From Actinotalea sp. JY-7876 (lineage in GTDB: Bacteria > Actinomycetota > Actinomycetes > Actinomycetales > Cellulomonadaceae): DNA of 64,000 nt. Location of the stretch: contig NZ_CP059493.1 in NCBI RefSeq assembly GCF_014042015.1, positions 2,232,001 through 2,296,000 on the forward strand, written 5' to 3'. Positions 8,777-17,954 of this stretch are shown here, one piece after another. The notes under the pieces were generated by a model that did not search any database, had not been told where the DNA came from, and saw only the letters and a program-made list of their open reading frames with translations. A program made the position numbers and the translations under genes. Within the stretch, counting starts at the first letter, position 1. Each line of letters starts with the position of its first letter.

Positions 8777-10534
8777 ATGATGTCTTGGGGCGGCACCACG
8801 AGCACGGGGGCCACCGACGGCGCCCGCCCGGCGGGCACGCCCGAGCCCGCGCGCGGTCACCACGAGGACCGGCTCGCGGCCGCGGACCTGCTCCACGCCG
8901 CCGTGGCGCTCGGCGCGGACCTCGACCTGCCGACGGTCCTGCAGCGGTTCGTCTCGGCGAGCGCCGACCTCACGGGCGCGAGGTACGCGGCGATCAACGT
9001 CCTCGACTCGCAGGGCCGGTCGACCACGTTCGTCCACACCGGCATCGACGAGCGGCTCGCGGCGCTCCTGGGCCGGCCGCCGCACGCGATCGGCGTGCTC
9101 GCCTCCATCCCGTCCCACGGCACGCTGCGGCTCGCCGACCTGACGCAGCACCCGACCTTCCAGGGGTTCCCCCCGGACCACCCGCCCATGGGCTCGTTCC
9201 TCGGTGCGGCGGTGCGGGTCCGCGACCGGGTGTTCGGCTACCTGTACCTGTCCGAGAAGCCCGGCGGCTTCACCGACGAGGACGACGAGGCGGTCGTCAC
9301 GCTCGCGGCCGCCGCGGCGGTGGCGATCCAGAACGCGCAGGTCTACGCCGAGTCGGCGCGGCGCGAGCGCTGGCTCCAGGCGGGCCAGGAGATCACGACG
9401 ATGCTGCTCTCGGGCGCCGAGGAGGAGGACGTCCTCGCCCACATCGCGACCTCGGCCCGCGACGTCGCGGGTGCCGACACGGCCGCCCTGGTCCTGCCGG
9501 GTCTCGGGGACGAGTGGGTCATGGAGATCGTCGACGGCGTCGCCGCGGACGAGCTCGTCGGGACCGTCATGCCCCCGGACGGGCGCGCCCGCACGGTCCT
9601 GGCGGACGGCAACGGCCTCGTCGTCGACTCGCTCTCCCGGGCACGCTCGATGCGGGTCGACGCGCTGCGCCAGTTCGGTCCCGCGCTCTACGCACCGATG
9701 CACGCCCACGGACGCGGCGTCGGGGTGCTCGTGCTGCTGCGGCGCAGCGGCGCCGCCCCCTTCGCCCCGAGCGACCTCACGACCGCCGAGTCCTACGCCG
9801 CCCAGGCGGCGCTGGCGCTCGTGCTCGCCGAGGCCCGGCACGCCCAGGACGTCGAGGCCCTCCTCGACGAGCGGGAGCGCATCGCACGCGACCTGCACGA
9901 CCTCGCCATCCAGCAGCTGTTCGCGACCGGCATGCAGCTGGAGACCGTGCGGCGGCGCGCGGCCCGCGGTGTCGACGCCACGGAGCTGACGGGCATCGTC
10001 GAGGACGCCCTGGACAACGTCGACGCGACGGTGCGGCAGATCCGCTCCATCGTCCACGCACTGCGTGACCCGGACGCGAGCGCGCCTCTGGCCGAGCGCC
10101 TGCGCCGCGAGGCGTCGCTCGCGCGCACAGGGCTGGGCTTCGCCCCCGGGCTGGTCATCACGCTGGACGGCCGCGTCCTGGACTCCGACGCCGCGCTCGA
10201 GTCCGACGCGGCCACGATCGACGACCGCACCGGCGAGGACCTGGCCGACGACGTGGTGGCCGTGGTGCGCGAGGGCCTGGCCAACGCGGCCCGCCACGCG
10301 CGGGCCACCGCGGTCACCGTGCGCGTGGACGTGGACGGCGAGCCCGGCGAGGGGCGCATCCGCGTCGAGGTCCAGGACGACGGCGGGGGCCTGGCGCCGG
10401 AGCGGGACCGTCGTTCGGGGACCGAGAACCTCGCGGCGCGCGCCCGGCGCCACGGCGGCACCTTCGTGCTCGAGCCGGCCCCCGGGCGCGGCACGCTGCT
10501 GTGCTGGGAGACGCCGCTGCCCTCGCACGGCTGA
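8777..10534 (+). CDS. GAF-domain histidine kinase, DosS/DevS-like oxygen or redox sensor
   Basis: Soluble two-component sensor of 585 residues. It has two tandem GAF domains (about 35-195 and 205-360), a HisKA_3 dimerisation domain with phospho-acceptor H374 (RDLHDLAIQQLFA), and a C-terminal HATPase (VVREGLANAARHARAT and the DDGGGLAP loop). GAF-A closely resembles mycobacterial DevS, including GFPPDHPPMGSFLGAAVRVR. H135 in HPPM aligns with the region holding the DevS heme-ligand histidine, so heme binding is inferred. Starts ATG-ATG after GGAGG. Its position directly after cydABDC suggests O2 or redox control of respiration. The likely partner regulator is convergent at 10595-11269. Confidence 0.88.
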   Translation: MMSWGGTTSTGATDGARPAGTPEPARGHHEDRLAAADLLHAAVALGADLDLPTVLQRFVSASADLTGARYAAINVLDSQGRSTTFVHTGIDERLAALLGRPPHAIGVLASIPSHGTLRLADLTQHPTFQGFPPDHPPMGSFLGAAVRVRDRVFGYLYLSEKPGGFTDEDDEAVVTLAAAAAVAIQNAQVYAESARRERWLQAGQEITTMLLSGAEEEDVLAHIATSARDVAGADTAALVLPGLGDEWVMEIVDGVAADELVGTVMPPDGRARTVLADGNGLVVDSLSRARSMRVDALRQFGPALYAPMHAHGRGVGVLVLLRRSGAAPFAPSDLTTAESYAAQAALALVLAEARHAQDVEALLDERERIARDLHDLAIQQLFATGMQLETVRRRAARGVDATELTGIVEDALDNVDATVRQIRSIVHALRDPDASAPLAERLRREASLARTGLGFAPGLVITLDGRVLDSDAALESDAATIDDRTGEDLADDVVAVVREGLANAARHARATAVTVRVDVDGEPGEGRIRVEVQDDGGGLAPERDRRSGTENLAARARRHGGTFVLEPAPGRGTLLCWETPLPSHG

Positions 10535-10594
10535 GCGTCGCGGCGGCGCAGGTGGCGCGCCGCGCCTCGTTCCTGCGCGGTGCCCGCGCCGGCG

Positions 10595-11269
10595 TCAGTC
10601 GTTGTCGCCGCGCCAGGCGCTGCGCTTGTGCCCGGCGACCCACGCGGCCACCTGCGTGCGGCGCTGCAGCCCCATCTTCGCCAGCAGCGAGGTGATGTGG
10701 TTCTTGACCGTCTTCTCCGCGACGCCGAGGCGCTCCGCGATCTCGCGGTTGGACATGCCCTCGCCGATGAGGTCGAGGACCTTGCGCTCGCTGGGCGTCA
10801 GGTCGATCGTCGGGTCGTCGTGGTCGGCCCGGCGCCGGGTCACGGTCCGCTCGTCCAGCAGAGTGCGACCGGCGGCCACCGAGCGGATGACGTCGGCGAT
10901 CTCGGCGCCGCGCACGCTCTTGAGCACGTACGCCGCGGCGCCGGCCTGGAGCGCGGCGGCGAGCGCGTCGTCGTCGTCGAAGGACGTCAGGATGATCGCG
11001 CGGGTGTCGGGCAGCGGGGCCTTGAGCGCGTTGAGCAGGTCGATGCCCGTCCCGTCGGGGAGCTGCAGGTCCACGAGCATGACCTGCGGGCGCACGAGGG
11101 TGGCGCGGCGCACGCCCTCGGCGACGGATCCCGCCTCGGCGACGACCCCCATGCCGTCGGCGCGGTCGACCACCTCCGCGATCCCGCGTCGGACGACCTC
11201 GTGGTCGTCGACGATCATGACGGCGATGTCCGCCGTCCGGTCGGTCTCAGGCGTCAGGTTGGCTGCCAC
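10595..11269 (-). CDS. NarL/LuxR-family response regulator, DosR/DevR-like
   Basis: DNA-binding response regulator of 224 residues. The receiver domain has acidic residues VDDHE (21-24) and phospho-acceptor D67 (MLVDLQLPDG). The C-terminal LuxR-type HTH starts at LTPSERKVLDLIGEGMSN. Its recognition segment, EKTVKNHITSLLAKMGLQRR, matches DosR/DevR, including the Lys/Lys/Asn residues that contact GGGAC half-sites. GTG start. It is convergent with the histidine kinase (60 bp between stops) and lies 10 bp downstream of mutM on the same strand. I infer it recognises the box upstream of cydA. Confidence 0.88.
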   Translation of the reverse strand: MAANLTPETDRTADIAVMIVDDHEVVRRGIAEVVDRADGMGVVAEAGSVAEGVRRATLVRPQVMLVDLQLPDGTGIDLLNALKAPLPDTRAIILTSFDDDDALAAALQAGAAAYVLKSVRGAEIADVIRSVAAGRTLLDERTVTRRRADHDDPTIDLTPSERKVLDLIGEGMSNREIAERLGVAEKTVKNHITSLLAKMGLQRRTQVAAWVAGHKRSAWRGDND

Positions 11270-11278
11270 GGCTCGATC

Positions 11279-12265
11279 CTAGGCCCGGCGACCGGCGCCC
11301 GGTCGAAGGCGCGACGAGGGCGGCGGCGCGGGACGCGCCCCGCGCGGGCGTGGCTGGCACCTCGGGCAGGTGAAGGACGAGCGGTTCGCGAAGGCCTCGC
11401 GCACCACCGGCGTGCCGCAGCGGGGGCACGGTCGGCCGGCCTGGCCGTACACGGCGAGCGAGCGGTCGAAGTAGCCCGAGCTGCCGTTGACGTCGACGTA
11501 GAGGGCGTCGAAGCTCGTGCCGCCGGCCCGCAGCGCCTCGCGCATGACGTCCGCCGCCGCGTCCAGCAGGCGCCGGACCTGGACCGGCCGCAGCATCGCG
11601 GCGCCGCGCGCGCCGTGGAGCCCGGCGCGCCACAGCGCCTCGTCGGCGTAGATGTTCCCGACCCCGGAGACGAGCGTCTGGTCGAGCAGCGCCCGCTTGA
11701 CCTCGGTCCGCCGTCGGCGCAGGGCGCCCACGAGCGCGTCCCGGTCCAGGTGTGGGTCGAGCAGGTCGCGCGCGATGTGCGCGACCTCCCGCGGCAGCGC
11801 GGCGAGGTCGCTCCCCCGACCGGCGGGGGCGCCGTCGGGCACCGGGACCAGGTCGGCGACGAGCAGGTGGCCGAAGGTGCGCTGGTCGACGAAGTCCAGG
11901 ACGTGCGCGCCGTCGTCGGGCCCCTGCGGCCCGCGCAGGTGCAGGCGCGTGCGCAGGTGGGGGTGGGACGCCGCCTCGTGGGCGTCCGGCCCGGACCGGC
12001 GCACGAGGAGCTGCCCGCTCATCCCGAGGTGGGCGAGCATCGCCTCGCCGGACTGCTCGCCGTCGAGCAGGAGCCACAGGAACTTGCCCCGCCGGACCGC
12101 CGCGGTGAAGGTGCGGCCGACCAGGCGCCCGGCGAAGTCGGCGGGGCCGCCCTCGTGCCGGCGCACGCTGGACGCGCGCCGGACCTCGACCTCGGTCACC
12201 GTGCGACCCAGCACGTGCCGCGCCAGACCGTCGCGGACGGTCTCGACCTCGGGCAGCTCAGGCAC
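11279..12265 (-). CDS. mutM: Formamidopyrimidine-DNA glycosylase (bifunctional glycosylase/AP lyase)
   Basis: Base-excision repair enzyme removing 8-oxoguanine and formamidopyrimidines. The N-terminus [11 protein letters not shown] supplies catalytic Pro2 and Glu3. The helix-two-turn-helix region contains [17 protein letters not shown]. The C-terminal zinc finger has CPRCGTP and FTCPRCQ. It is 328 residues, somewhat long because of loop insertions and an Arg/Pro-rich tail after the zinc finger. It follows rnc in a minus-strand cluster, the usual rnc-mutM arrangement. Confidence 0.96.
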   Translation of the reverse strand: MPELPEVETVRDGLARHVLGRTVTEVEVRRASSVRRHEGGPADFAGRLVGRTFTAAVRRGKFLWLLLDGEQSGEAMLAHLGMSGQLLVRRSGPDAHEAASHPHLRTRLHLRGPQGPDDGAHVLDFVDQRTFGHLLVADLVPVPDGAPAGRGSDLAALPREVAHIARDLLDPHLDRDALVGALRRRRTEVKRALLDQTLVSGVGNIYADEALWRAGLHGARGAAMLRPVQVRRLLDAAADVMREALRAGGTSFDALYVDVNGSSGYFDRSLAVYGQAGRPCPRCGTPVVREAFANRSSFTCPRCQPRPRGARPAPPPSSRLRPGAGRRA

Positions 12266-12274
12266 GAGGCGCGG

Positions 12275-12994
12275 TCAGCGGGTCGCGGCGGGCTGCACCG
12301 CCGCGGGGTCGAGCTCCTGGAGCGCCTCGTAGGCGGCGGCGGCGGCCTCCTGCTCGGCGACCTTCTTCGAGGGCCCGCTGCCCTCCCCGCGCACCTGGCC
12401 GCCGACGAGGATCCGCGCGGTGAACACCCGCGCGTGGTCGGGGCCCTCGCCCTCGACCTGGTACTCCGGGGGGCCGAGCTCGAGCCGCGCGGAGAGCTCC
12501 TGGAGCGAGGTCTTCCAGTCCAGCCCCGCGCCGAGCCCGGCCGCGGCGCTGAGGGTCTCGGCGACCAGGCGCTCGACGAGCCCGCGCGCCGGCTCCAGGC
12601 CGTGCGTGAGGTAGACCGCGCCGATGAGCGCCTCGAGGGTGTCGGAGAGGATCGAGTCCTTCTCCCGGCCGCCGGTGGCGAGCTCGCCCTTGCCGAGGAG
12701 GAGGTACTGGCCGAGGTCGAGCTCGCGCGCGATCGCGGCGAGCGCACGCTGCGAGACGGTCGCGGCGCGCATCTTCGCCAGCGCACCCTCGGACAGGTCG
12801 GGGTGGCGGCGGTACAGGGCCTCGGTCACGACCAGCCCGAGGACGGTGTCACCCAGGAACTCGAGGCGCTCGTTGGTCGGGATGCCGCCCGCCTCGTGGG
12901 CGAAGGACCGGTGCGTCAGTGCCAGCACGAGAAGCTCGGGGTCCAGGTGGACCCCGAGCTTCTCGACGAGCTGGGCGGCAGGCGTGGCCGTCAT
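12275..12994 (-). CDS. rnc: Ribonuclease III
   Basis: Double-strand-specific RNase for rRNA and mRNA processing. 239 residues from an ATG ([15 protein letters not shown]). The frame is open further upstream, but that stretch overlaps rpmF and is not family-like. The RNase III signature [18 protein letters not shown] is present, with the second acidic cluster in [16 protein letters not shown] double-stranded-RNA-binding domain ends the protein ([16 protein letters not shown] to [14 protein letters not shown]). Lies between rpmF and mutM. Confidence 0.95.
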   Translation of the reverse strand: MTATPAAQLVEKLGVHLDPELLVLALTHRSFAHEAGGIPTNERLEFLGDTVLGLVVTEALYRRHPDLSEGALAKMRAATVSQRALAAIARELDLGQYLLLGKGELATGGREKDSILSDTLEALIGAVYLTHGLEPARGLVERLVAETLSAAAGLGAGLDWKTSLQELSARLELGPPEYQVEGEGPDHARVFTARILVGGQVRGEGSGPSKKVAEQEAAAAAYEALQELDPAAVQPAATR

Positions 12995-13025
12995 CGGGCG
13001 TCGACCTGCGGGTAGGGCACGGGTG

Positions 13026-13223
13026 TCAGCGCGACTCGTGCTCGGTGCGCACGGCCTCGGCGTACTGACGGCCGTTGTAGGTGCCGCAGGACGGGCACGC
13101 CACGTGCGGCAGCTTGTTGGCCTGGCAGCGGGGGCACGTCGTGAGGGTCGCAGCGGTCGTCTTCCACTGCGACCGACGCGCACGGGTGTTGCTGCGCGAC
13201 ATCTTGCGCTTCGGAACAGCCAC
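13026..13223 (-). CDS. rpmF: Large ribosomal subunit protein bL32, zinc-binding form
   Basis: Ribosomal protein of 65 residues starting at GTG ([18 protein letters not shown]). It has the two zinc-binding pairs CPRC and CPSC, so it is the C+ form. Its start follows the DUF177 stop by only 2 bp, so the two are co-transcribed, an arrangement kept in most bacteria. rnc follows. Confidence 0.97.
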   Translation of the reverse strand: MAVPKRKMSRSNTRARRSQWKTTAATLTTCPRCQANKLPHVACPSCGTYNGRQYAEAVRTEHESR

Positions 13224-13225
13224 GG

Positions 13226-13810
13226 CTAGCTCTCTTTCGTGTCGTCGAACATGCTCTTCATCCGGTCGAGCTCAGCCCACCGGGGGTCAATGACCTCGTG
13301 CGTGTGGTCCGCGTTCTCCGGGTCCGCCAGCCGCACCCCGCACTGCGGGCACAGGCCCGGGCAGTCCGGCATGCAGACCGGCAGGAACGGCAGTGCCGGC
13401 ACCACCGTGTCCCGCAGCGCGGGCTCGAGGTCGATCAGGTCGCCCTCGAGCTCACGTACGTCTTCTTCCTCGTCGCCGTCCTCGAGCGCGACCTTGGCCC
13501 GCTCAGGGTAGACGTACAGCTCCTGGACCTCGGTCTCGACGTCCTCGACGACCTCCGTCAGGCAGCGCACGCACTCCCCCACGGCCCGGGCGCCGACGGT
13601 CCCGGAGACCAGGACCCCCTCCATCACGGCCTCGAGCCTCAGGTCGAGGCGCAGGTCGTCACCGGCGGGGATGCCGATCACGGCGGTACCGAGGTCCTGC
13701 GGCGCAGGGACGGTCTTCTGCTCGCGCCGCATGGTCCCGGGTCGCCGACCGAGCTCGTGCGTGTCGAGCACGTACGGCGATCGAGGATCGAGGGTGAGCG
13801 GGCGCTCCAC
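13226..13810 (-). CDS. DUF177 (YceD-like) protein linked to rpmF
   Basis: Small soluble protein of the DUF177/YceD family. Plant and E. coli members are implicated in 23S rRNA accumulation, but the biochemical role is not settled. 194 residues from the chosen GTG ([20 protein letters not shown]), with AGGACG nearby. The frame is open back to 13867. Central GECVRCL and C-terminal [13 protein letters not shown] give cysteines that could bind metal. An acidic linker ([12 protein letters not shown]) is visible. It immediately precedes rpmF. Confidence 0.88.
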   Translation of the reverse strand: MERPLTLDPRSPYVLDTHELGRRPGTMRREQKTVPAPQDLGTAVIGIPAGDDLRLDLRLEAVMEGVLVSGTVGARAVGECVRCLTEVVEDVETEVQELYVYPERAKVALEDGDEEEDVRELEGDLIDLEPALRDTVVPALPFLPVCMPDCPGLCPQCGVRLADPENADHTHEVIDPRWAELDRMKSMFDDTKES

Positions 13811-13928
13811 AGCGTCACGTCCTGTGTCGAGGGGGTCTCGGTCCGCGCCACGAACGGCAAGGACCAACGTGGAATGCTACGCCATGCCGCGGACCGCTCC
13901 CAACCGGGGCCCGCCGCCGGCCCGCGGC

Positions 13929-14498
13929 TCAGACCTCGTCGGCGAGCCGCTCGGCGAGCTTCGCGCGGCCCGCCTGCACCTGCGCGAGCACCTTGCCCAG
14001 GTCGATCTCGAAGTCGGCGAGCCGCCGGTCGCAGTAGTCGTCCGCGTCCCGGCGCAGGCCGTCGGCGACCTCCTGGGCCTCGGCGACGATCTCGTCGGCA
14101 CGCACGCGCGCCGCGACGACGACGTGCTCCTGGTCGACCAGCTCCTCGGCCCGCTCCCGCGCGGCGGTGATGAGCTCCTCGGCCTGGCGTCGGGCCTCCG
14201 CGAGCACCTCATCGGCGCCCGCCAGCACCTGGTCCGCCTCGGTGAGCTGGGACGGCAGGACGGCGTAGGCCTGGTCGACGAGGTCGAGGAGCTCGGCCTT
14301 GTTGACCAGCACCGACGACGACATCGGCATCCCGCGCGCCGAGCTCACGGCGTGCTCCAGCGCCTCGAGGATCCCGGTGAGGCCGGCCTGGTCGCCGTCG
14401 TCGCGCGCCGCGGGCACGCCCGCGGCCTCGCCCCGCTCGCGCTGCGCCGCCTGCCGGTCGAGGGGGTGCTCGTGCTCGTCGGGATGCAGGTGGTTCAT
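13929..14498 (-). CDS. DivIVA-like coiled-coil protein
   Basis: 189-residue protein, mostly Ala/Glu/Arg-rich helix with strong coiled-coil character from about residue 75 to the end (ADEVLAEARRQAEELITAAR and similar heptads). The N-terminus is His/Asp-rich (MNHLHPDEHEHPLDRQ). It resembles the DivIVA/Wag31-related or ATP-synthase-B-like proteins that sit beside coaD in actinobacteria. A role in polar growth or septum organisation is inferred from this position. The ATG overlaps the coaD TGA as ATGA and has an excellent GGAGG ribosome site. Confidence 0.8.
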   Translation of the reverse strand: MNHLHPDEHEHPLDRQAAQRERGEAAGVPAARDDGDQAGLTGILEALEHAVSSARGMPMSSSVLVNKAELLDLVDQAYAVLPSQLTEADQVLAGADEVLAEARRQAEELITAARERAEELVDQEHVVVAARVRADEIVAEAQEVADGLRRDADDYCDRRLADFEIDLGKVLAQVQAGRAKLAERLADEV

Positions 14499-14995
14499 CG
14501 TGCCTCCTTCGTCCGGGCCGCCTCGGCGAGCCGCTCGCGCACGGCGTGCGCGACGCCGGGCGGCACCAGGTCGTCGATCGGGCCGCCGTGCCGCGCGACG
14601 TCCTTGACCAGCGACGACGCGATGTGGGTGACCGAGCGGTCGGCGGGCAGGAAGAGGGTCTCCACGCCCGTCAGGTGGCGGTTCATCAGCGCCATCGGGA
14701 GCTCCGCGTCGTAGTCCGCGCCGTTGCGCAGCCCCTTGAGCAGCACCGTCGCCCCGACGTCGCGGCAGAAGTCGACCAGCAGCCCCGGCACCGCGGCGAC
14801 CCGCACGGTGGGCAGGTCGGCGACGGCCCGCTCCGCCAGCGCCAGGCGCTCGTCGAGCGGCAGCAGCGGCCGCTTGGTCGCGTTCGTCGCGACGGCCACC
14901 ACCACCTCGTCGAAGAGGGCGGCACCCCGGCGCACGACGTCGAGGTGCCCCAGGGTCACGGGGTCGTAGGAGCCCGGGCAGACGGCGACGGTCAT
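14495..14995 (-). CDS. coaD: Pantetheine-phosphate adenylyltransferase
   Basis: Catalyses ATP plus 4'-phosphopantetheine to dephospho-CoA, the penultimate step of coenzyme A synthesis. 166 residues. The nucleotidyltransferase motif is CPGSYDPVTLGHLDVV (T/HxGH type). Conserved KGLRNGADYDAELPMALMNR and the C-terminal ISSLVKDV-type motif (ASSLVKDVARHGG) are visible. The ATG overlaps the rsmD stop, giving an rsmD-coaD pair, the usual arrangement. Confidence 0.97.
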   Translation of the reverse strand: MTVAVCPGSYDPVTLGHLDVVRRGAALFDEVVVAVATNATKRPLLPLDERLALAERAVADLPTVRVAAVPGLLVDFCRDVGATVLLKGLRNGADYDAELPMALMNRHLTGVETLFLPADRSVTHIASSLVKDVARHGGPIDDLVPPGVAHAVRERLAEAARTKEAR

Positions 14996-15591
14996 CGGCC
15001 CACCATAGGCACTGACGGGGCGCGGGGCGCCTGCGGCGCGACACCCGCCGGTTCGGCGAACCACACGACCGTCTCGCCGTAGCGCCGCTGGTCGTCCCGC
15101 CGCAGGCCCGCCGGCCACGTCGGCTCGGGCGAGCGGGAGGACCGCTCCACGACGACGACGCCCCGGGCGTCCAGTCGCGGCACGAGGGCCTCGAGCACCG
15201 CCGTGAGCTCGTCCTCCGGCAGGTCGTACGGCGGGTCGACGAGCACGAGGTCGACCGCCTCGCCGGTGGGCCGCTGGACGTGCGTGAGCACCCGCTCGGC
15301 GGCGACACGCACGCCGGGCAGCCCGAGGGCGGCCGCGTTGCGACGGCACACGTCCGCGGCCTGCCGCGCCGACTCGACGAGCACCACCGCGGCGGCGCCA
15401 CGGCTGGCCGCCTCGAGCCCGAGCGCACCGGAGCCCGCGTACAGGTCCAGGACGCGGGCGCCGTCGACCACGTCGAGGTGCTCGAGGCGCGAGAACAGCG
15501 CCTCGCGCACCCGCTCGCTCGTCGGCCTGGTGCCCTTGCCCGGCACCTGGAGCACCCGGCCTCCCGCCGTCCCCGCCACGATCCGCGTCAC
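14992..15591 (-). CDS. rsmD: 16S rRNA (guanine-966-N2)-methyltransferase
   Basis: SAM-dependent methyltransferase acting on the small ribosomal subunit. 199 residues from GTG (MTRIVAGTAGGRVLQVPGKG). The family signature TRPTSERVREALFS is present, with SAM-binding LDLYAGSGALGLEAASRGA and catalytic DPPYD. Overlaps coaD by 4 bp and follows recG. Confidence 0.95.
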   Translation of the reverse strand: MTRIVAGTAGGRVLQVPGKGTRPTSERVREALFSRLEHLDVVDGARVLDLYAGSGALGLEAASRGAAAVVLVESARQAADVCRRNAAALGLPGVRVAAERVLTHVQRPTGEAVDLVLVDPPYDLPEDELTAVLEALVPRLDARGVVVVERSSRSPEPTWPAGLRRDDQRRYGETVVWFAEPAGVAPQAPRAPSVPMVGR

Positions 15592-15628
15592 GCCCCCAGG
15601 CTAGGGGCCCGGCGAGCGGCGACCCGCG

Positions 15629-17944
15629 TCAGCTCCGGTCGAGGAACTCCTCGCGGGTCGGGTCGAGCCAGCGCTCGATGGCGTCGCGCAGCACCGGCCA
15701 CTCGCTCAGGTCGGGGTCCTCCGCGACCAGGCCGACGGCATCCTCGCGCGCCTGCGCGATGAGGTCCGCGTCGCGCACGACGCGCAGCAGGCGCAGCGAG
15801 CTGAACCCACCGGACTGCGACGCCCCGAGGACGTCGCCCTCGCGGCGCAGCTCGAGGTCGACGCTCGCCAGCCGGAAGCCGTCCGTCGTCTCCGCGAGCG
15901 TCCGCACGCGGGTCGCGGCGTCCGTGCCCTCGGCCGCGTCCGACACCAGCAGGCACAGCCCCGGCGCCGACCCGCGCCCCACGCGCCCGCGCAGCTGGTG
16001 CAGCTGGGAGAGGCCGAAGCGGTCCGCGTCGAGCACGACCATCCCGGTCGCGGCCGGGACGTCCACCCCGACCTCGATCACCGTCGTCGAGACGAGGACC
16101 TGCACCTGACCGGCGGCGAACCGGTTCATCACGTCCTCCTTCTCGCTCGGCGGGAGCCGGCCGTGCAGGACGCCGACCTCGACACCCGCGAGCTCCGGCA
16201 TCGCGCGCAGCTCGGCGGCGACCTCCTCGACGGCGCGCAGCGGCCGCCGCTCGGGCTCGACCCCCGCCAGCGGCAGCGTGCCGTCGTCGTCGGGGTCGCC
16301 GTCGGCGCGGGAGCCGGAGCGGCGGCCGCTGCGCGCCTCGACGAGGTCGGCGTCGTCCGCGCCGGCGTCGTCGTCCGCGCTGATCCGCGGGCAGACGACG
16401 TACACGCGGTGACCCGCGTCGACCTCCTCGCGCACGCGCCGCCACGTCCGCGCCATCCAGGCGGCGTTGCCCGCGGGCACGACGTGCGTCGTGGTCCCCG
16501 CCCGGCCGGCCGGGACCTCGGTCAGCGTGGAGACCTCGAGGTCGCCGAACACCGTCATCGCGACCGTGCGCGGGATCGGCGTCGCCGTCATCACCAGCAG
16601 GTGCGGGGTCGTCCCCGCCTTGGCGCGCAGCGCGTCCCGCTGCTCGACGCCGAAGCGGTGCTGCTCGTCGACGACCACCAGGCCCAGGTCCGCGAACTGG
16701 ACCTGCTCCCCCAGCAGCGCGTGGGTCCCCACGACGATCCCCGCCCGGCCCGACGCGGCGTCGAGGAGCGCCTCGCGCCGGGCGGCGGCCGACTGCGAGC
16801 CCGTGAGCACGGCGACCCGCGTCGCGCGCTCGGCAGCGCCGAGCATGCCCTCCTCCGCGAGCGGCCCCAGCAGCGCGCGCAGCGTCCGCACGTGCTGCGC
16901 CGCGAGCACCTCGGTGGGCGCCAGGAGCGCCGCCTGCCCCCCGGAGTCGACGACCTGCAGCATCGCGCGCAGGGCGACCACCGTCTTGCCGGAGCCGACC
17001 TCGCCCTGCAGGAGCCGCTGCATCGGGCGGTGCGCCGCCAGGTCGTGGCCGATCTGCTCGCCCACCTCGCGCTGGCCGGCCGTCAGCTCGAAGGGCAGCC
17101 GCCGGTCGAACGCGGCCAGCAGGCCGTCCGCCGCTCCCGGGCGGGCGACCGCCTCCTGCGCCGCGACGAGGGCTCGGCGCCGGGCCAGCGCGGCCTGCAG
17201 GACGAAGGCCTCCTCGTACTTCAGGCGGTGCCGACCGCGCCGCCAGTCGTCGTCGGACCACGGCAGGTGCACGTCGTGGAGCGTCTCGTGGACGGTGCGC
17301 AGGCCGCGGCGCTCCCGCACGGGCGCCGGCACGGGGTCGGCGAGGTCCTCCGGTCGCATCGGGTCCAGGACGGTGCGCACCGCGAGCGCGATGCGCCACG
17401 TCGGCAGGCCCGCGGCCGCCGGGTAGATCGGGATCGGCCGGCTGGCCTCGACCAGGGCGGCCGCCTCGTCGTCGGCGTCGCCCCCGATGATCGTGTAGTC
17501 GGGGTGGGTGAGCTGGAGCTCGCCGCGGTACGTGCCGACGGTGCCCGTGAACAGGCCCACCTGCCCCGGGACGAGCCGGCGCTCGTGCGGGTGCAGCGCG
17601 CCGCTGCGCTTGGCGAAGAAGGTGAGGCTCAGGTCCCGGCGTCCGTCGGACACACGGGCCTGGAGCATCGCGCCGCCGCGCGAGCGCATCTGCCGCACGG
17701 TCGCCTGGCGGACCTCGGCCATGACGGTGACGTGCTCGCCCACCACGACCGACGACAGGTCGGTCATCCGGCCGGGCGCGGCGTACCGCCGCGGGTAGTG
17801 CTGCAGCAGGTCGCCGACCGTGTGCACGTCGAGCTTGCCCAGCGCGGCGGCCGTGCGGGGGCCGAGCACGCGGCCGAGCGGGTCGGCGAGCCAATGCGGG
17901 CGCCCGTCGGGCGGCGTCGGCACCTCGTGGTCGTCCAGCGTCAT
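15629..17944 (-). CDS. recG: ATP-dependent DNA helicase RecG
   Basis: Branch-migration helicase acting on stalled forks and Holliday junctions. The start chosen is ATG (MTLDDHEVPTPP), giving 771 residues. The order is wedge/OB domain (about 70-210, HVTVMAEVRQATVRQMRSRG), helicase domain with Walker A LLQGEVGSGKTV and DEQH box (VVDEQHRFGVEQR), then the C-terminal helicase domain with GRVGRG. It is longer than the usual ~700 residues because of an acidic insertion of about 45 residues after YVVCPRISAD, rich in Asp and Gly. Such insertions are common in actinobacteria. Confidence 0.95.
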   Translation of the reverse strand: MTLDDHEVPTPPDGRPHWLADPLGRVLGPRTAAALGKLDVHTVGDLLQHYPRRYAAPGRMTDLSSVVVGEHVTVMAEVRQATVRQMRSRGGAMLQARVSDGRRDLSLTFFAKRSGALHPHERRLVPGQVGLFTGTVGTYRGELQLTHPDYTIIGGDADDEAAALVEASRPIPIYPAAAGLPTWRIALAVRTVLDPMRPEDLADPVPAPVRERRGLRTVHETLHDVHLPWSDDDWRRGRHRLKYEEAFVLQAALARRRALVAAQEAVARPGAADGLLAAFDRRLPFELTAGQREVGEQIGHDLAAHRPMQRLLQGEVGSGKTVVALRAMLQVVDSGGQAALLAPTEVLAAQHVRTLRALLGPLAEEGMLGAAERATRVAVLTGSQSAAARREALLDAASGRAGIVVGTHALLGEQVQFADLGLVVVDEQHRFGVEQRDALRAKAGTTPHLLVMTATPIPRTVAMTVFGDLEVSTLTEVPAGRAGTTTHVVPAGNAAWMARTWRRVREEVDAGHRVYVVCPRISADDDAGADDADLVEARSGRRSGSRADGDPDDDGTLPLAGVEPERRPLRAVEEVAAELRAMPELAGVEVGVLHGRLPPSEKEDVMNRFAAGQVQVLVSTTVIEVGVDVPAATGMVVLDADRFGLSQLHQLRGRVGRGSAPGLCLLVSDAAEGTDAATRVRTLAETTDGFRLASVDLELRREGDVLGASQSGGFSSLRLLRVVRDADLIAQAREDAVGLVAEDPDLSEWPVLRDAIERWLDPTREEFLDRS

Positions 17945-17954
17945 CTCCCCGCTC

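Noticed and set aside
7150-10068. Long open plus-strand frame across cydC and the histidine kinase
   Set aside because: Out-of-frame shadow of two real genes; the translation is Arg/Gly/Ala-rich noise.
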